Origin: Alphaproteobacteria bacterium UBA6347
GTDB taxonomy: Bacteria; Pseudomonadota; Alphaproteobacteria; CAAGCB01; CAG-977
Assembly: GCA_002440235.1 (NCBI GenBank)
Contig: DJRZ01000007.1
Coordinates: forward strand, 1 to 13,780
DNA length: 13,780 nt
Direction: 5' to 3'
Within the stretch, counting starts at the first letter, position 1. Each line of letters starts with the position of its first letter. Of the stretch, positions 1 to 8,025 are shown piece by piece. The position numbers were made by a program, and so were the translations under genes. The notes below the pieces were generated by a model. The model did no database searches. It saw only the letters and a program-made list of their open reading frames with translations, and was not told the DNA's origin.

Positions 1-2291
1 AACCGCTTGATCGCCGTAAAGATGCCCAATCCTCCGCCGTTCGCCGCCAAAAACAGCTCGCGGTACGCGGCGGAAACCTGATCGGGGCTGTATTTGTCAA
101 CGTCGGTCACGATGAATACCCGCGCGTTCTTCGCGTAGTCGAACGGGGAGTCGAAATTCGCCAAAGTCATATCGAACGGCATGTCCGGCATCGCCAGATA
201 CGACGCCCCCGTGCGTTTCGTCGCGAACGCCCAATCCTTTTCCATGTCGCCGCTTTTGTCGGTCAGCGTCGCCGACGTCATCAGCACCCCGTGCGCGGTT
301 TGGCGCAAAACATGGGCGAACGGGAACGTCGGGTCGACCCAGTGGCGGTGGTATCCGACATCGGAATCGAACCCCTCCGTCCGCGTGATTTCCAGCCAGT
401 CCACAAAATCGGCGGGCGTTTTCAGGCTCAGCTGCTCCAGCATCACGCGCCAGACCGCCAACGGTTCGGCGGCGGTCTTTTTCAGCGACCGCAAGACGGC
501 GGTGTAGCGTTGTTTGTCCGCCGTTTCGATTTCCGCCGCCGCGTCGTTCATGTACTTTTCGATCAGACGAAGCAGCTGTTTGACCTTTTCCTCCAACGCT
601 TTGACATCGCCGTACAGGACGTTCGCCGCCCGTTCCAGTTCGGGACTGACGGGACGCGGATCGCATTCCAGCGAATACAGCGCGTCCGCCTGTTCGGCGC
701 GGGCGGTCACCTGCCGGTAGACCTGCGTCAAAAACTTTTCGTAATTTCCCTGCGGCGTGCGGTTTTTCAGCCGCGACAAGGCGTTGACGTGCGGCAGAAA
801 AGCGGCAAAAACGGTGATGTCTTGCACGACCGCGCCGATGTCGGGAACGACCAGCGACAAATCTTCGATCCGGCGGGCGATGCCCTGCGCGCGTCCCGCG
901 TGGCGGCGATCCTCCGCCCCCAACAGACAGCGGCGCATCTCCAACCCCTCGCGCAGGTTGATTTCGCCCGCGAAAATGTCGTCCGCGGCGTTGAAAATCT
1001 GGTGCGCTTCGTCAAACACATAGCGCGCGGGCAAAACGATGTCCTCCGTCGCGCCCGCCAGTTGCGTCATCACCAGCGCGTGATTGGCGACGACGATCTT
1101 CGCGTGGCGGGAACGGCGCAGGATTTTTTCGATAAAGCATTTTTTATAGTGCGGACATTGGGCGTAAATGCAATCGCCGCGCTGGTCCGCCAACGCCGCC
1201 AAGCCTTGCTTGTTCAGCAAATCGCCCAGCCACCCGGGGAAATCCCCGCCGCTCAAGTCTCCGTCGGCGGTTTTGGATATCCACCGCGCGATCAGCCCCA
1301 GCGGCACGGCGGAGGCGGGCTGCTGCGGAACGCGTCCGACGGCTTCGGCGAAATTCAGCAGACACAGATAGTTTTCGCGCCCTTTGCGCACGACGACGTT
1401 GCGCCGTCTGACCTGCGGGTCGGGATACAGGCGTTCCAGCTCGCGTTCCAGCTGGCGTTGCAGATTGCGGGTGTAAGTGCTGATCCACACCGCGCCTGCG
1501 TTTTTTTCGACCCACACCGCCGACGGCGCAAGATACCCCAGCGTTTTGCCGATGCCCGTCCCCGCTTGCGCCAGAACGGCGACGGGGACGCCTTCGTCCA
1601 TCGGGGGATTGAACGCTTTGGCGGCGGTTTCGGCATAGGCGGTCTGATCGGCGCGTTCCTCGACCGCAAAGCCGCGCACCGGAACGGACAGCAGGTTTTT
1701 CAGCTTCACCGCCGCTTCGGCGGATTCGACGGGCTGCGTTCCCGCGGGCGGAGGCGGCGCGCTTTCCTGCCATTCGGTCAGGTTGTTCCACACCGCGAAT
1801 CCCGTCAATCCGGCAATGCCCGCCGCGTCCGCCGACCGTCCCATCGCCGCCAGAACGTCCGCGCTCCAGATCCAGCCGCCCTCGCGCGTCATGGTCAGCG
1901 CCAACGCCACCGCGCTTTTGCGTTCGTCGCCGTCGAAAGCCGCCAGTTTGCCCAGCAGAACCCGCGTGATCGAAAACAGGGATTTTGCTTCCTCGACCGC
2001 GTTTTTCGGAGCGGTAATGCCCAGAAAAGCGGCGATTTCCCGCGCCGTCGGCACGACGTTTTTAGCGGGACAGACGAAAGCGAACAGCTCCAGCACGTCC
2101 AGAACGGTTTGCGGCATCTGCCGCCCCAGCCGCCCGCGCATCAGGGAACGGTTGCACACCAGCACGGGCGCGCCGTCGGTTTGGCGGAAAACGTCGTGCG
2201 CCGCGACCACGCGCACGTCGCCGCCGTCCGCCGTCGTCAACACAAAGTCCTTTAATCCCGCCGCCATTGCCAGCGGTCGCTTTTCCGCCAC
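1..2291 (-). CDS. dinG: DinG-family ATP-dependent DNA helicase (3' end off the window)
   Basis: Superfamily 2 Fe-S helicase of the DinG/XPD group, expected to unwind DNA 5'-3' during repair. The frame is open for 763 codons and leaves the window at its left edge. Seen: Walker A AGTGIGKT (residues 243-250), a Fe-S set at C310, C374, C379 and C385, the motif VVANHALV, the DEAH box (427-430) and TSATLT near 672. The last three cysteines (C-x4-C-x5-C) have the spacing known from E. coli DinG. About 240 residues precede the helicase core, longer than E. coli DinG but in line with the longer alphaproteobacterial versions. I chose a GTG start because AAGGGG lies 6 nt upstream of it; an in-frame ATG eight codons later (2267) lacks a ribosome site. 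A family name is safer than exact orthology to dinG. It is divergent from the secreted-protein gene at 2365. Confidence 0.9.
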   Translation of the reverse strand, partial: MAEKRPLAMAAGLKDFVLTTADGGDVRVVAAHDVFRQTDGAPVLVCNRSLMRGRLGRQMPQTVLDVLELFAFVCPAKNVVPTAREIAAFLGITAPKNAVEEAKSLFSITRVLLGKLAAFDGDERKSAVALALTMTREGGWIWSADVLAAMGRSADAAGIAGLTGFAVWNNLTEWQESAPPPPAGTQPVESAEAAVKLKNLLSVPVRGFAVEERADQTAYAETAAKAFNPPMDEGVPVAVLAQAGTGIGKTLGYLAPSAVWVEKNAGAVWISTYTRNLQRQLERELERLYPDPQVRRRNVVVRKGRENYLCLLNFAEAVGRVPQQPASAVPLGLIARWISKTADGDLSGGDFPGWLGDLLNKQGLAALADQRGDCIYAQCPHYKKCFIEKILRRSRHAKIVVANHALVMTQLAGATEDIVLPARYVFDEAHQIFNAADDIFAGEINLREGLEMRRCLLGAEDRRHAGRAQGIARRIEDLSLVVPDIGAVVQDITVFAAFLPHVNALSRLKNRTPQGNYEKFLTQVYRQVTARAEQADALYSLECDPRPVSPELERAANVLYGDVKALEEKVKQLLRLIEKYMNDAAAEIETADKQRYTAVLRSLKKTAAEPLAVWRVMLEQLSLKTPADFVDWLEITRTEGFDSDVGYHRHWVDPTFPFAHVLRQTAHGVLMTSATLTDKSGDMEKDWAFATKRTGASYLAMPDMPFDMTLANFDSPFDYAKNARVFIVTDVDKYSPDQVSAAYRELFLAANGGGLGIFTAIKR

Positions 2292-2364
2292 TTTCAGCCC
2301 CTTGTCTTACCGTTGTTTTATGTTAGGATTACATTATTCTTTTTTGGCAGGCAAAGGGAAAAAA

Positions 2365-3789
2365 ATGTTTATTTTGTTTAAATTCGTTTTCGCCGCGGCG
2401 TTGATTTTTCATTCGTCCGGCGCGGCGGCGGATCAGCCGCAAACCGTCGACAATCTGCCGAAGGGCGCGGTCAGACTGCCGAGCGGGCTGATTATTCCGC
2501 CGCGCGCGAACCATGGCGATCCGTTTTACGTCCGGCGGGAAATGATCCGCAACAAACTGTATTTTCTTGATTATTACGGCGCGCGCGATCTGGATCAAAA
2601 AAAGAAAAAAGGCTGGTCGACGACCGACGCCTTTATGCAAATACGCCAACGGATCAACGCGCTGAACGTCATAACGGTGGAGGCTTTCGAGGGCGATCCG
2701 AAGCCGGAGGAAATCGTCGCCGCCTATGAAAAATATTTTGAATCCGTCTGTCTGGAATGCGTTTTCGAGGACTTGACCAAGGACGCCGGGTTCCCCGACG
2801 CCGGTGCGCGCGTTTCGTCCGAATGCGAATCCATTCTGAAAAGCAAAGATTTTTTGAACGGCGAGGACAGCGTTTTTTACGAAGACGGTCATATCCGCTA
2901 TATCTTTTGGACGGCCGCGCAAGGGGATTATCCGTTCGTGTCGGCTTTGCGCGCCGAACCCGATCCGGCGGCGAATCCGGTCGTCCCGTTGCGCGCGATG
3001 CCGTTCTATTGGGCTGGCAATCCCCGATTTTTCAAGCGTTACGGTCGGCTTTATTACGTCGATTCCGATGACGAAAAAACGGACTTCGCCGTTTTTGAAT
3101 TCGACAAGACAGCCGAAATATTCAAGGACGCCTGCCGGTTCACGGCAACCGTCGCGGGCTGGATCCCAGAAAAGGGCAAGGACAATCCCGTGTGCCAAGC
3201 CGTCGCCGAAAAAAAATATCAAACGCGCGAAACCGTTCCGATGACCGCCGTCGTCCCCGCGGAGGAATATAAACGGTTCAAAACGGCGACGTGCCTGCGC
3301 GCGAAAGAAAATCCCGAAATCGCGGCGTGGCGCAAAGACGAGCTTTCGACGGCCGATTGTTCAAACGCGGATAATACGACCGACTATTTTCTGGCGTCGG
3401 AAACGACCGGAACGGGCGTCGGATTGAAAATCGACTACAACAACGACGGAAAGGACGAAATTCTGACGGGTGCTTATTATGCTTCCGGTTCGGGGGCGGG
3501 ATGCGCCCACACCCTGTTCAGAATTTACGATTCCCCCGACGCGCCGACGCGGCTGATTACGAACGGCAAGCCGGGCGATGTTTATTTTCACGGCGGCAAC
3601 ACCGGCGACGGGTACGAGATTTCCTGCAACGGCGGCAAACAGGAAATCGTGACCGTCGAGGGCAAAAACTATCTGCTGACTGCGGACAAAACGGGACCGA
3701 AGCGGCTGGACGAAATCACGACCCTGCCGGACGGAACGAACAAGATCGAACAACTCTGCTCGTTCATTCCGGAAATGGGATATCAATAA
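2365..3789 (+). CDS. Secreted protein with DxNxDG loop, paralogue of the next gene
   Basis: A 474-residue protein of unknown function. The N-terminus is a clear Sec signal peptide (hydrophobic core, cleavage likely after GAAA near residue 22), so it is probably periplasmic or exported. Residues 357-365 read DYNNDGKDE, a loop like the Ca-binding loops of FG-GAP/dockerin-type repeats; Ca binding is inference. Several cysteines suggest disulphides. The last ~45 residues (EIVTVEGKNYLLT, then RLDEITTLPDGTNKIEQLC) are almost identical to the end of the next gene, and the central segment around the AVFEF and KKYQT stretches also aligns, so the two are duplicates. The reading frame is open far upstream, but ATG 2365 has AAAGGG 6 nt before it and begins the signal peptide. 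The next gene starts 67 bp downstream, suggesting co-transcription. Confidence 0.85.
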   Translation: MFILFKFVFAAALIFHSSGAAADQPQTVDNLPKGAVRLPSGLIIPPRANHGDPFYVRREMIRNKLYFLDYYGARDLDQKKKKGWSTTDAFMQIRQRINALNVITVEAFEGDPKPEEIVAAYEKYFESVCLECVFEDLTKDAGFPDAGARVSSECESILKSKDFLNGEDSVFYEDGHIRYIFWTAAQGDYPFVSALRAEPDPAANPVVPLRAMPFYWAGNPRFFKRYGRLYYVDSDDEKTDFAVFEFDKTAEIFKDACRFTATVAGWIPEKGKDNPVCQAVAEKKYQTRETVPMTAVVPAEEYKRFKTATCLRAKENPEIAAWRKDELSTADCSNADNTTDYFLASETTGTGVGLKIDYNNDGKDEILTGAYYASGSGAGCAHTLFRIYDSPDAPTRLITNGKPGDVYFHGGNTGDGYEISCNGGKQEIVTVEGKNYLLTADKTGPKRLDEITTLPDGTNKIEQLCSFIPEMGYQ

Positions 3790-3856
3790 CCCCGCGGCGG
3801 GGACGACCGCCGTTCCCGCCGCCCGCTTGACGACTTGATTTTAAGGAAGACCGATT

Positions 3857-4888
3857 ATGCGCCCGTTTGTTCCGATGCTGTTGCTTGTCCTCGCTTTTTC
3901 CGCTCCGTCCGCGGCGGACGAATGTCCGGATATGCGGGAAAGCAATTCGCCCGTTTGCGCGGAAATTTTGGAAAAGAAGCTTTTTGAAAACACCGTTTCA
4001 TTTACGGAAAACGGGCAAAAACACACCTATGCCAAAGCCCCTTACACCTATGTTTTTACGGACGTGCGCGCCGATCCCGAACCGACCGATCCGGAAATCA
4101 CCAGATTCGACCAAGCGTCAAAACAGAGCGTTGCGATCGACGCTTTTCCGAACTGCTTTTATGTGACGCCCGAATTGTTTGAATACAACGGGGATTTGTA
4201 CGCCGTTTATCCCGACAGAAACTTAGACTTTGTTTATCCGGATACGAACGAAATTGCCGTTTTTAAATTCGACGACGAAAAATTCAAAGGGATTTGCCAT
4301 TTCAGGAAAACCTTTGTCAAAACGGTTTTGAAACGCGGAAAAACGCCGGACTTGTGCCAAAAAATCCTTGATAAAAAATACACGAAAAGCGTTTCCGAAC
4401 CGCTGCGAAATTTAATGACGGATGACGAAATGCAAAAAATCGTTTTTTCGCAAATCCATTCGGACGGCGTCCGGTTTCAAATCCTGCCCCACGGTTATCG
4501 GGGAACGCGGGCGGATTACAACAACGACGGGAAAACGGAGCTGCAGATCGACACGACGTACGACATGGAATGTTACGACTTTGCCTGTGGCGGATACGCT
4601 TATTTTACGACGGGGGGCGAAAAGCAGGCGTTCAGAGCCTATATTCCCGAAACGCATACGACGGTCGATATTACCAACGGCGCTTTGCCCGATCAACTGC
4701 CGTTCGGCGGCGGTTACGATCTGTTCGACGGCGAATATCAGGAAATCGTCACGGTTGACGGGAAAAACTACCTGCTGACTTCCAATCGGGATTCTCCCCG
4801 CCGGCTGGACGAAATCACGACTTTGCCAGACGGAACGAACAAAATCGAACAGCTGTGCGCTTTTAAAGCGCAATACGAATGGCGTTGA
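3857..4888 (+). CDS. Secreted protein with DxNxDG loop, shorter paralogue
   Basis: A 343-residue protein of unknown function with a signal peptide (MRPFVPMLLLVLAFSAPSAA, cleavage before DE). Residues 220-228 read DYNNDGKTE, matching the DYNNDGKDE loop of the upstream paralogue. The segment EIVTVDGKNYLLT and the C-terminal RLDEITTLPDGTNKIEQLC are shared almost unchanged. It is about 130 residues shorter, mostly through loss of N-terminal sequence. AAGGAAG ends 7 nt before the ATG. No lipobox is present, so it should be soluble in the periplasm or secreted rather than a lipoprotein. It appears somewhat more AT-rich than the upstream copy, consistent with an old rather than recent duplication. 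I recognise no enzymatic motif. Confidence 0.85.
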   Translation: MRPFVPMLLLVLAFSAPSAADECPDMRESNSPVCAEILEKKLFENTVSFTENGQKHTYAKAPYTYVFTDVRADPEPTDPEITRFDQASKQSVAIDAFPNCFYVTPELFEYNGDLYAVYPDRNLDFVYPDTNEIAVFKFDDEKFKGICHFRKTFVKTVLKRGKTPDLCQKILDKKYTKSVSEPLRNLMTDDEMQKIVFSQIHSDGVRFQILPHGYRGTRADYNNDGKTELQIDTTYDMECYDFACGGYAYFTTGGEKQAFRAYIPETHTTVDITNGALPDQLPFGGGYDLFDGEYQEIVTVDGKNYLLTSNRDSPRRLDEITTLPDGTNKIEQLCAFKAQYEWR

Positions 4889-4941
4889 TTTTTTCACCGT
4901 CACCCCGAAAAAAACGGATAAAAACCGAAAAAACGCTTCTC
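4889..4941 (+). other. A-rich spacer, no terminator seen
   Basis: A short A-rich stretch after the second secreted-protein gene. It holds several runs of A and only a weak CGG...CCG pairing, so I see no convincing intrinsic terminator separating the secreted pair from the regulator gene. Confidence 0.4.
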
Positions 4942-4970
4942 TTGCCATTCTGCTACCATTCTGCTACCAT
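4942..4970 (+). promoter_or_regulatory. Candidate sigma-70 promoter within the repeats
   Basis: TTGCCA (4942-4947, 5/6 to consensus) and TACCAT (4965-4970, 4/6) are separated by exactly 17 bp. Both boxes overlap the 11-bp repeat array, so anything bound to the repeats would block polymerase. The ribosome site AGGAG (4987-4991) lies just downstream. Confidence 0.45.
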
Positions 4971-4977
4971 TCTGCTA
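4945..4977 (+). repeat. Three tandem 11-bp repeats (CCATTCTGCTA)
   Basis: CCATTCTGCTA occurs three times head to tail with no spacer (4945-4955, 4956-4966, 4967-4977), all three identical. The 11-bp period is close to one helical turn, so three protein subunits could bind the same DNA face. The array ends 20 bp before the start codon of the AlbA_2/HATPase regulator and overlaps its predicted promoter, which suggests an autoregulatory operator. That role is inference. Confidence 0.85.
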
Positions 4978-4997
4978 ATAACAAGTAGGAGAATGTA

Positions 4998-6293
4998 ATG
5001 CGCGAAGATGACAGAACCGAATTTAAAAGGCAGTTCACGGACGAAATAAAAAAGACCGTCGTCGCGTTTGCCAACACAAACGGCGGAACGGTTTATATCG
5101 GCGTTGACGACGACGGAACGGTTTGCGGTGTTGAAAACACGGATGAAACGGCGCGCAAAATCACCAGTACGCTTCACGATGCCATTCGCCCCGATATCAC
5201 CGCCCTGACACAAATTTCATATGAAAACAGAAACGGAAAAACCGTCATCGCCCTAACGGTTCAACGCGGAACGGCGCGCCCTTATTATCTGGCGGGAAAA
5301 GGATTGCGCCCCGAAGGCGTGTACGTTCGCCACGGTGCGTCCAGCATTCCCGCCGCGGAATCCGTTATTCGCGACATGATCAAGGAAAACGCCGTTTCGT
5401 TTGAAAGCGAACGCGCTTTGAACCAACAACTGACGTTCAATGACGCGACAGCCTATTTTCAAAAAAGAGGCATCGCGTTTGAAACGGCGCAACAGAAAAC
5501 GTTAAAACTGATCGGCGCGGACGGGACTTACACCGTTCTGGCATTGCTTTTATCCGATCAATGCCCTTACTCGATCAAAATCGCACATTTTCAGGGAACA
5601 GAGAAAAACATTTTCCGCGACCGACGCGAAATCACGGGTTCCGTTTTGAAACAAATGGAGGAAGCCTTTGATTACATCAACAAGTTCAACAACATACGCG
5701 CCGAGTTTTCGGGATTGGAGCGCATTGAATCCTTTGATTACCCGTATGAAGCCTTGCGCGAAGCGTTGCTGAACTGCCTTGTCCATCGGGATTACGCGTT
5801 CAGCGGCCCCATTTTGATCAGCGTCTTTGACGACAGGATCGAATTTGTTTCTTTGGGCGGATTGGTCAAAGGATTGAAAAAAGAGGACATCTTTTTAGGA
5901 ATTTCCCAACCGCGCAATCCAAATTTGGCCAACGTCTTTTACCGTTTGAAATTGATCGAAGCCTATGGAACGGGCATTCCGAAAATAGAGGAAGCTTATA
6001 AAAATTCACCTTTTTCCCCTGTTTTTGAGATTTCGGACAACGCTTTTAAAACGACTTTGCCGAACATTCATTTCAAAACCGGTCGTCCCAAGACGCCCGT
6101 CCGGCTGAATAAAACGGAAAACGGCATCCTCGGATTATTTGAAACGGCGACCGCTCTGAGCAGAAAAGATATTGAACACGCTCTGAACGTGTCGCAGGCA
6201 ACCGCCGGAAACGTGTTGCGGAAATTGGAAAACGCGGGATTGATCGAACGGTCGGGAAACGGCAAAAACACGGTTTACCGCAAAAAGCCCTGA
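4998..6293 (+). CDS. AlbA_2 (Schlafen-type) / HATPase_c_4 / winged-helix putative transcriptional regulator
   Basis: A 431-residue protein of the COG2865-type architecture, usually annotated as an ATP-binding or DNA-binding transcriptional regulator. Domains in order: an AlbA_2 domain at residues ~5-120 (TEFKRQF, then AFANTNGGTVYIGVDDDG); a GHKL-type ATPase domain with N-box EALREALLNCLVHRDY (251-266) and glycine motif YGTGIP (323-328); and a C-terminal winged helix (~385-431, SRKDIEHALNVSQATAGNVL). Length and order are complete. The start is supported by AGGAG 6 nt upstream. Three 11-bp repeats lie directly before the gene, suggesting autoregulation. Its base composition is visibly more AT-rich than lysK next door, which may mark acquired DNA. 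Such genes often sit in accessory regions, but no toxin, nuclease or other defence partner is adjacent. The target genes are unknown. Confidence 0.85.
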   Translation: MREDDRTEFKRQFTDEIKKTVVAFANTNGGTVYIGVDDDGTVCGVENTDETARKITSTLHDAIRPDITALTQISYENRNGKTVIALTVQRGTARPYYLAGKGLRPEGVYVRHGASSIPAAESVIRDMIKENAVSFESERALNQQLTFNDATAYFQKRGIAFETAQQKTLKLIGADGTYTVLALLLSDQCPYSIKIAHFQGTEKNIFRDRREITGSVLKQMEEAFDYINKFNNIRAEFSGLERIESFDYPYEALREALLNCLVHRDYAFSGPILISVFDDRIEFVSLGGLVKGLKKEDIFLGISQPRNPNLANVFYRLKLIEAYGTGIPKIEEAYKNSPFSPVFEISDNAFKTTLPNIHFKTGRPKTPVRLNKTENGILGLFETATALSRKDIEHALNVSQATAGNVLRKLENAGLIERSGNGKNTVYRKKP

Positions 6294-6317
6294 CCCTTTA
6301 CTTTCCGTTTGATTCGA

Positions 6318-6323
6318 TATAAA
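6318..6323 (+). promoter_or_regulatory. Possible -10 box upstream of lysK
   Basis: TATAAA (5/6 to consensus) has a poor -35 partner (TTTACT at 6297-6302, 15-bp spacing). If used, transcription would begin near 6330, just before the upstream frame at 6333, and the AAGGGG there would not be transcribed. If lysK is instead read from further upstream, that AAGGGG is available as a ribosome site. Confidence 0.3.
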
Positions 6324-6332
6324 AGGGGATCA

Positions 6333-6368
6333 ATGTTCTTAACCCTATGGCAGAGTATGAAAAAATGA
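6333..6368 (+). CDS. Possible 11-codon leader peptide of lysK (MFLTLWQSMKK)
   Basis: A tiny frame opens with ATG six bases after AAGG (6323-6326), the best ribosome-site match in this gap. It encodes MFLTLWQSMKK and stops at TGA 6366-6368, which overlaps the ATG at 6365, an in-frame alternative start of lysK (ATGA arrangement). Its last two codons are both AAA (Lys), immediately before a lysyl-tRNA synthetase start. This layout would suit translational coupling or charged-tRNA-Lys sensing, but a frame this short can arise by chance. Confidence 0.3.
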   Translation: MFLTLWQSMKK

Positions 6369-7951
6369 CTGACGAAACAGAAATCGCAATGACCGCCAAC
6401 GCTTGGCCGTTCGAGGAAGCCCGCGCTTTGTACAACGAAAAGCTGGGCGGCAAAGTTCCCGAAAAAGGATACGTCCTGTTTGAAACGGGTTACGGTCCGT
6501 CGGGATTGCCGCACATCGGCACGTTCGGCGAAGTCGCCAGAACGACCATGGTGATGAACGCGTTTAAAACGCTGTATCCCGACGTTCCCGTGCGCCTGTT
6601 CTGCATGTCCGACGACATGGACGGGTTGCGCAAAGTCCCCGACAACATTCCGAACAAAGAGCTGGTCGGAAAATATCTGGGCAAACCGCTGACGCAAATC
6701 CCCGACCCGTTCGGCTGTCACGACAGTTTCGGGCATCACAACAACGAATGTCTGAAACGTTTTCTGGATTCGTTCGGGTTCGCCTACGAATTCAAATCCG
6801 CGACCGAAATGTACAAATCCGGCGCGTATGATCAGGCTTTGCTGAAAGTTCTGGAAAATTACGAAAAAATCCAAGCCGTCATGCTGCCGACGCTGGGCGA
6901 GGAACGCCGCGCGACCTATTCGCCATTCCTGCCGATCAGCCCCAAGACGGGCAACGTTCTGCAAGTCGCGATGACCAAAATCGACAAGGAAAACGGCACG
7001 GTTTCCTTTATTGACGAAGACGGCGCGGAAACGACCGTTCCCGTCACGGGCGGGCATTGCAAACTGCAATGGAAAGCCGACTGGGCGATGCGGTGGTTCG
7101 CTTTGGGCGTCGATTACGAAATGTCGGGCAAGGATTTGATGGAATCGGTCAAACTGTCGGGCAAAATCTGCCGCATTTTGGGCGGCGTCCCGCCGAAAAA
7201 CCTGACGTACGAGCTGTTTTTGGACGAGAAAGGCGAAAAGATTTCCAAATCCAAGGGCAACGGTCTGTCGATGGAGGAATGGCTGAAATACGCGCCCGCC
7301 GAATCGCTGTCGCTGTTCATGTTCCAGAAACCGAAAACCGCGAAACGGCTGTATTTCGACGTGATCCCCCGCGCGACGGACGAATATCTGAACTTCATCA
7401 ACGCCTATGAAAAACAGACGGGCAAAGACCGGTTCAACAATCCCGCGTGGCACATTCACAACGGCAATCCGCCGAAACCCGAAACGGGGCTGTCGTTCGG
7501 CATTTTGCTGAATCTGGTCAGCGTCTGCCATTCCGACGACCCCGCGGTCATCTGGAAATACATCACGGGTTACGCGCCCGAAGCGTCGGCGGAAAAATGC
7601 CCGACTTTGGCGCGGCTGGTTCCCTACGCCGTCGCGTACTACAACGATTTTGTCAAACCGAACCAGCGTTACCGCGCGCCGCAGGGCAAGGAAATCGACG
7701 CCCTGCGCGAATTGAAATCCGTTTTGGAATCTTCGCCGGCGTCCGCGACGGGCGAAGAAATCCAAACCGCCGTTTATGAAATCGGCAAAAAATACTACGC
7801 CGACGATTTAAAGGGGTGGTTCAAGGTCATGTACGAAACTCTGCTGGGACAGGAAACGGGACCGCGCATGGGATCGTTCATCGCCCTTTACGGCGTCAGG
7901 GAATCGATCGCGCTGATCGACGACGCGCTGAACGGCAAACTGGCGGGCTGA
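6347..7951 (+). CDS. lysK: Class I lysyl-tRNA synthetase
   Basis: Charges tRNA-Lys with lysine using ATP in the cytosol; essential for translation. The class I Rossmann signatures are present: PHIGT (HIGH motif, residues 55-59) and KISKSKG (KMSKS motif, 298-304). Other family hallmarks are AWPFEEAR near the N-terminus, FETGYGPSG, and a helical C-terminal anticodon-binding region. The length of 534 residues is normal for the alphaproteobacterial/archaeal class I enzyme. The start is uncertain: ATG 6347 has no ribosome site. ATG 6365 gives an N-terminus nearer to what I recall of homologues and overlaps the stop of a small upstream frame that does have one. The gene ends in a strong hairpin terminator. 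Nothing suggests a second, class II enzyme in this window. Confidence 0.97.
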   Translation: MAEYEKMTDETEIAMTANAWPFEEARALYNEKLGGKVPEKGYVLFETGYGPSGLPHIGTFGEVARTTMVMNAFKTLYPDVPVRLFCMSDDMDGLRKVPDNIPNKELVGKYLGKPLTQIPDPFGCHDSFGHHNNECLKRFLDSFGFAYEFKSATEMYKSGAYDQALLKVLENYEKIQAVMLPTLGEERRATYSPFLPISPKTGNVLQVAMTKIDKENGTVSFIDEDGAETTVPVTGGHCKLQWKADWAMRWFALGVDYEMSGKDLMESVKLSGKICRILGGVPPKNLTYELFLDEKGEKISKSKGNGLSMEEWLKYAPAESLSLFMFQKPKTAKRLYFDVIPRATDEYLNFINAYEKQTGKDRFNNPAWHIHNGNPPKPETGLSFGILLNLVSVCHSDDPAVIWKYITGYAPEASAEKCPTLARLVPYAVAYYNDFVKPNQRYRAPQGKEIDALRELKSVLESSPASATGEEIQTAVYEIGKKYYADDLKGWFKVMYETLLGQETGPRMGSFIALYGVRESIALIDDALNGKLAG

Positions 7952-7974
7952 AAAGCCGCGAAAAAGGACAAAAG

Positions 7975-8000
7975 AACGGCGGTCGAAAGACCGCCGTTTT
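7975..8000. terminator. Bidirectional intrinsic terminator (GAAA tetraloop)
   Basis: A perfect 10-bp stem, AACGGCGGTC / GACCGCCGTT, closes a GAAA loop and is followed by T's on the plus strand; on the minus strand the same stem is followed by CTTTT. It lies between lysK and the convergent small membrane-protein gene, so it can serve both. Confidence 0.9.
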
Positions 8001-8025
8001 CCATATGACACACGGAAAAAAACGT

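Noticed and set aside
291..2255. A long plus-strand open frame (654 codons)
   Set aside because: It is antisense to the helicase gene. Its product is rich in Arg, Gln, His and Val with no domain, while the minus strand shows Walker A, DEAH and Fe-S motifs.
1783..2364. N-terminal extension of the first secreted protein
   Set aside because: It overlaps the helicase gene on the other strand, has low-complexity Ser/Arg/Ala content, and would bury the signal peptide that starts at 2365 behind a good ribosome site.
3790..3802. CCCCG-CGG-CGGGG hairpin between the secreted paralogues
   Set aside because: There is no T-run after it and the loop is only three bases, so it is not a convincing terminator.
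6275..7765. Minus-strand open frame of 496 codons
   Set aside because: It is a shadow of lysK, with Phe/Arg/Gln-rich composition and no recognisable motif.
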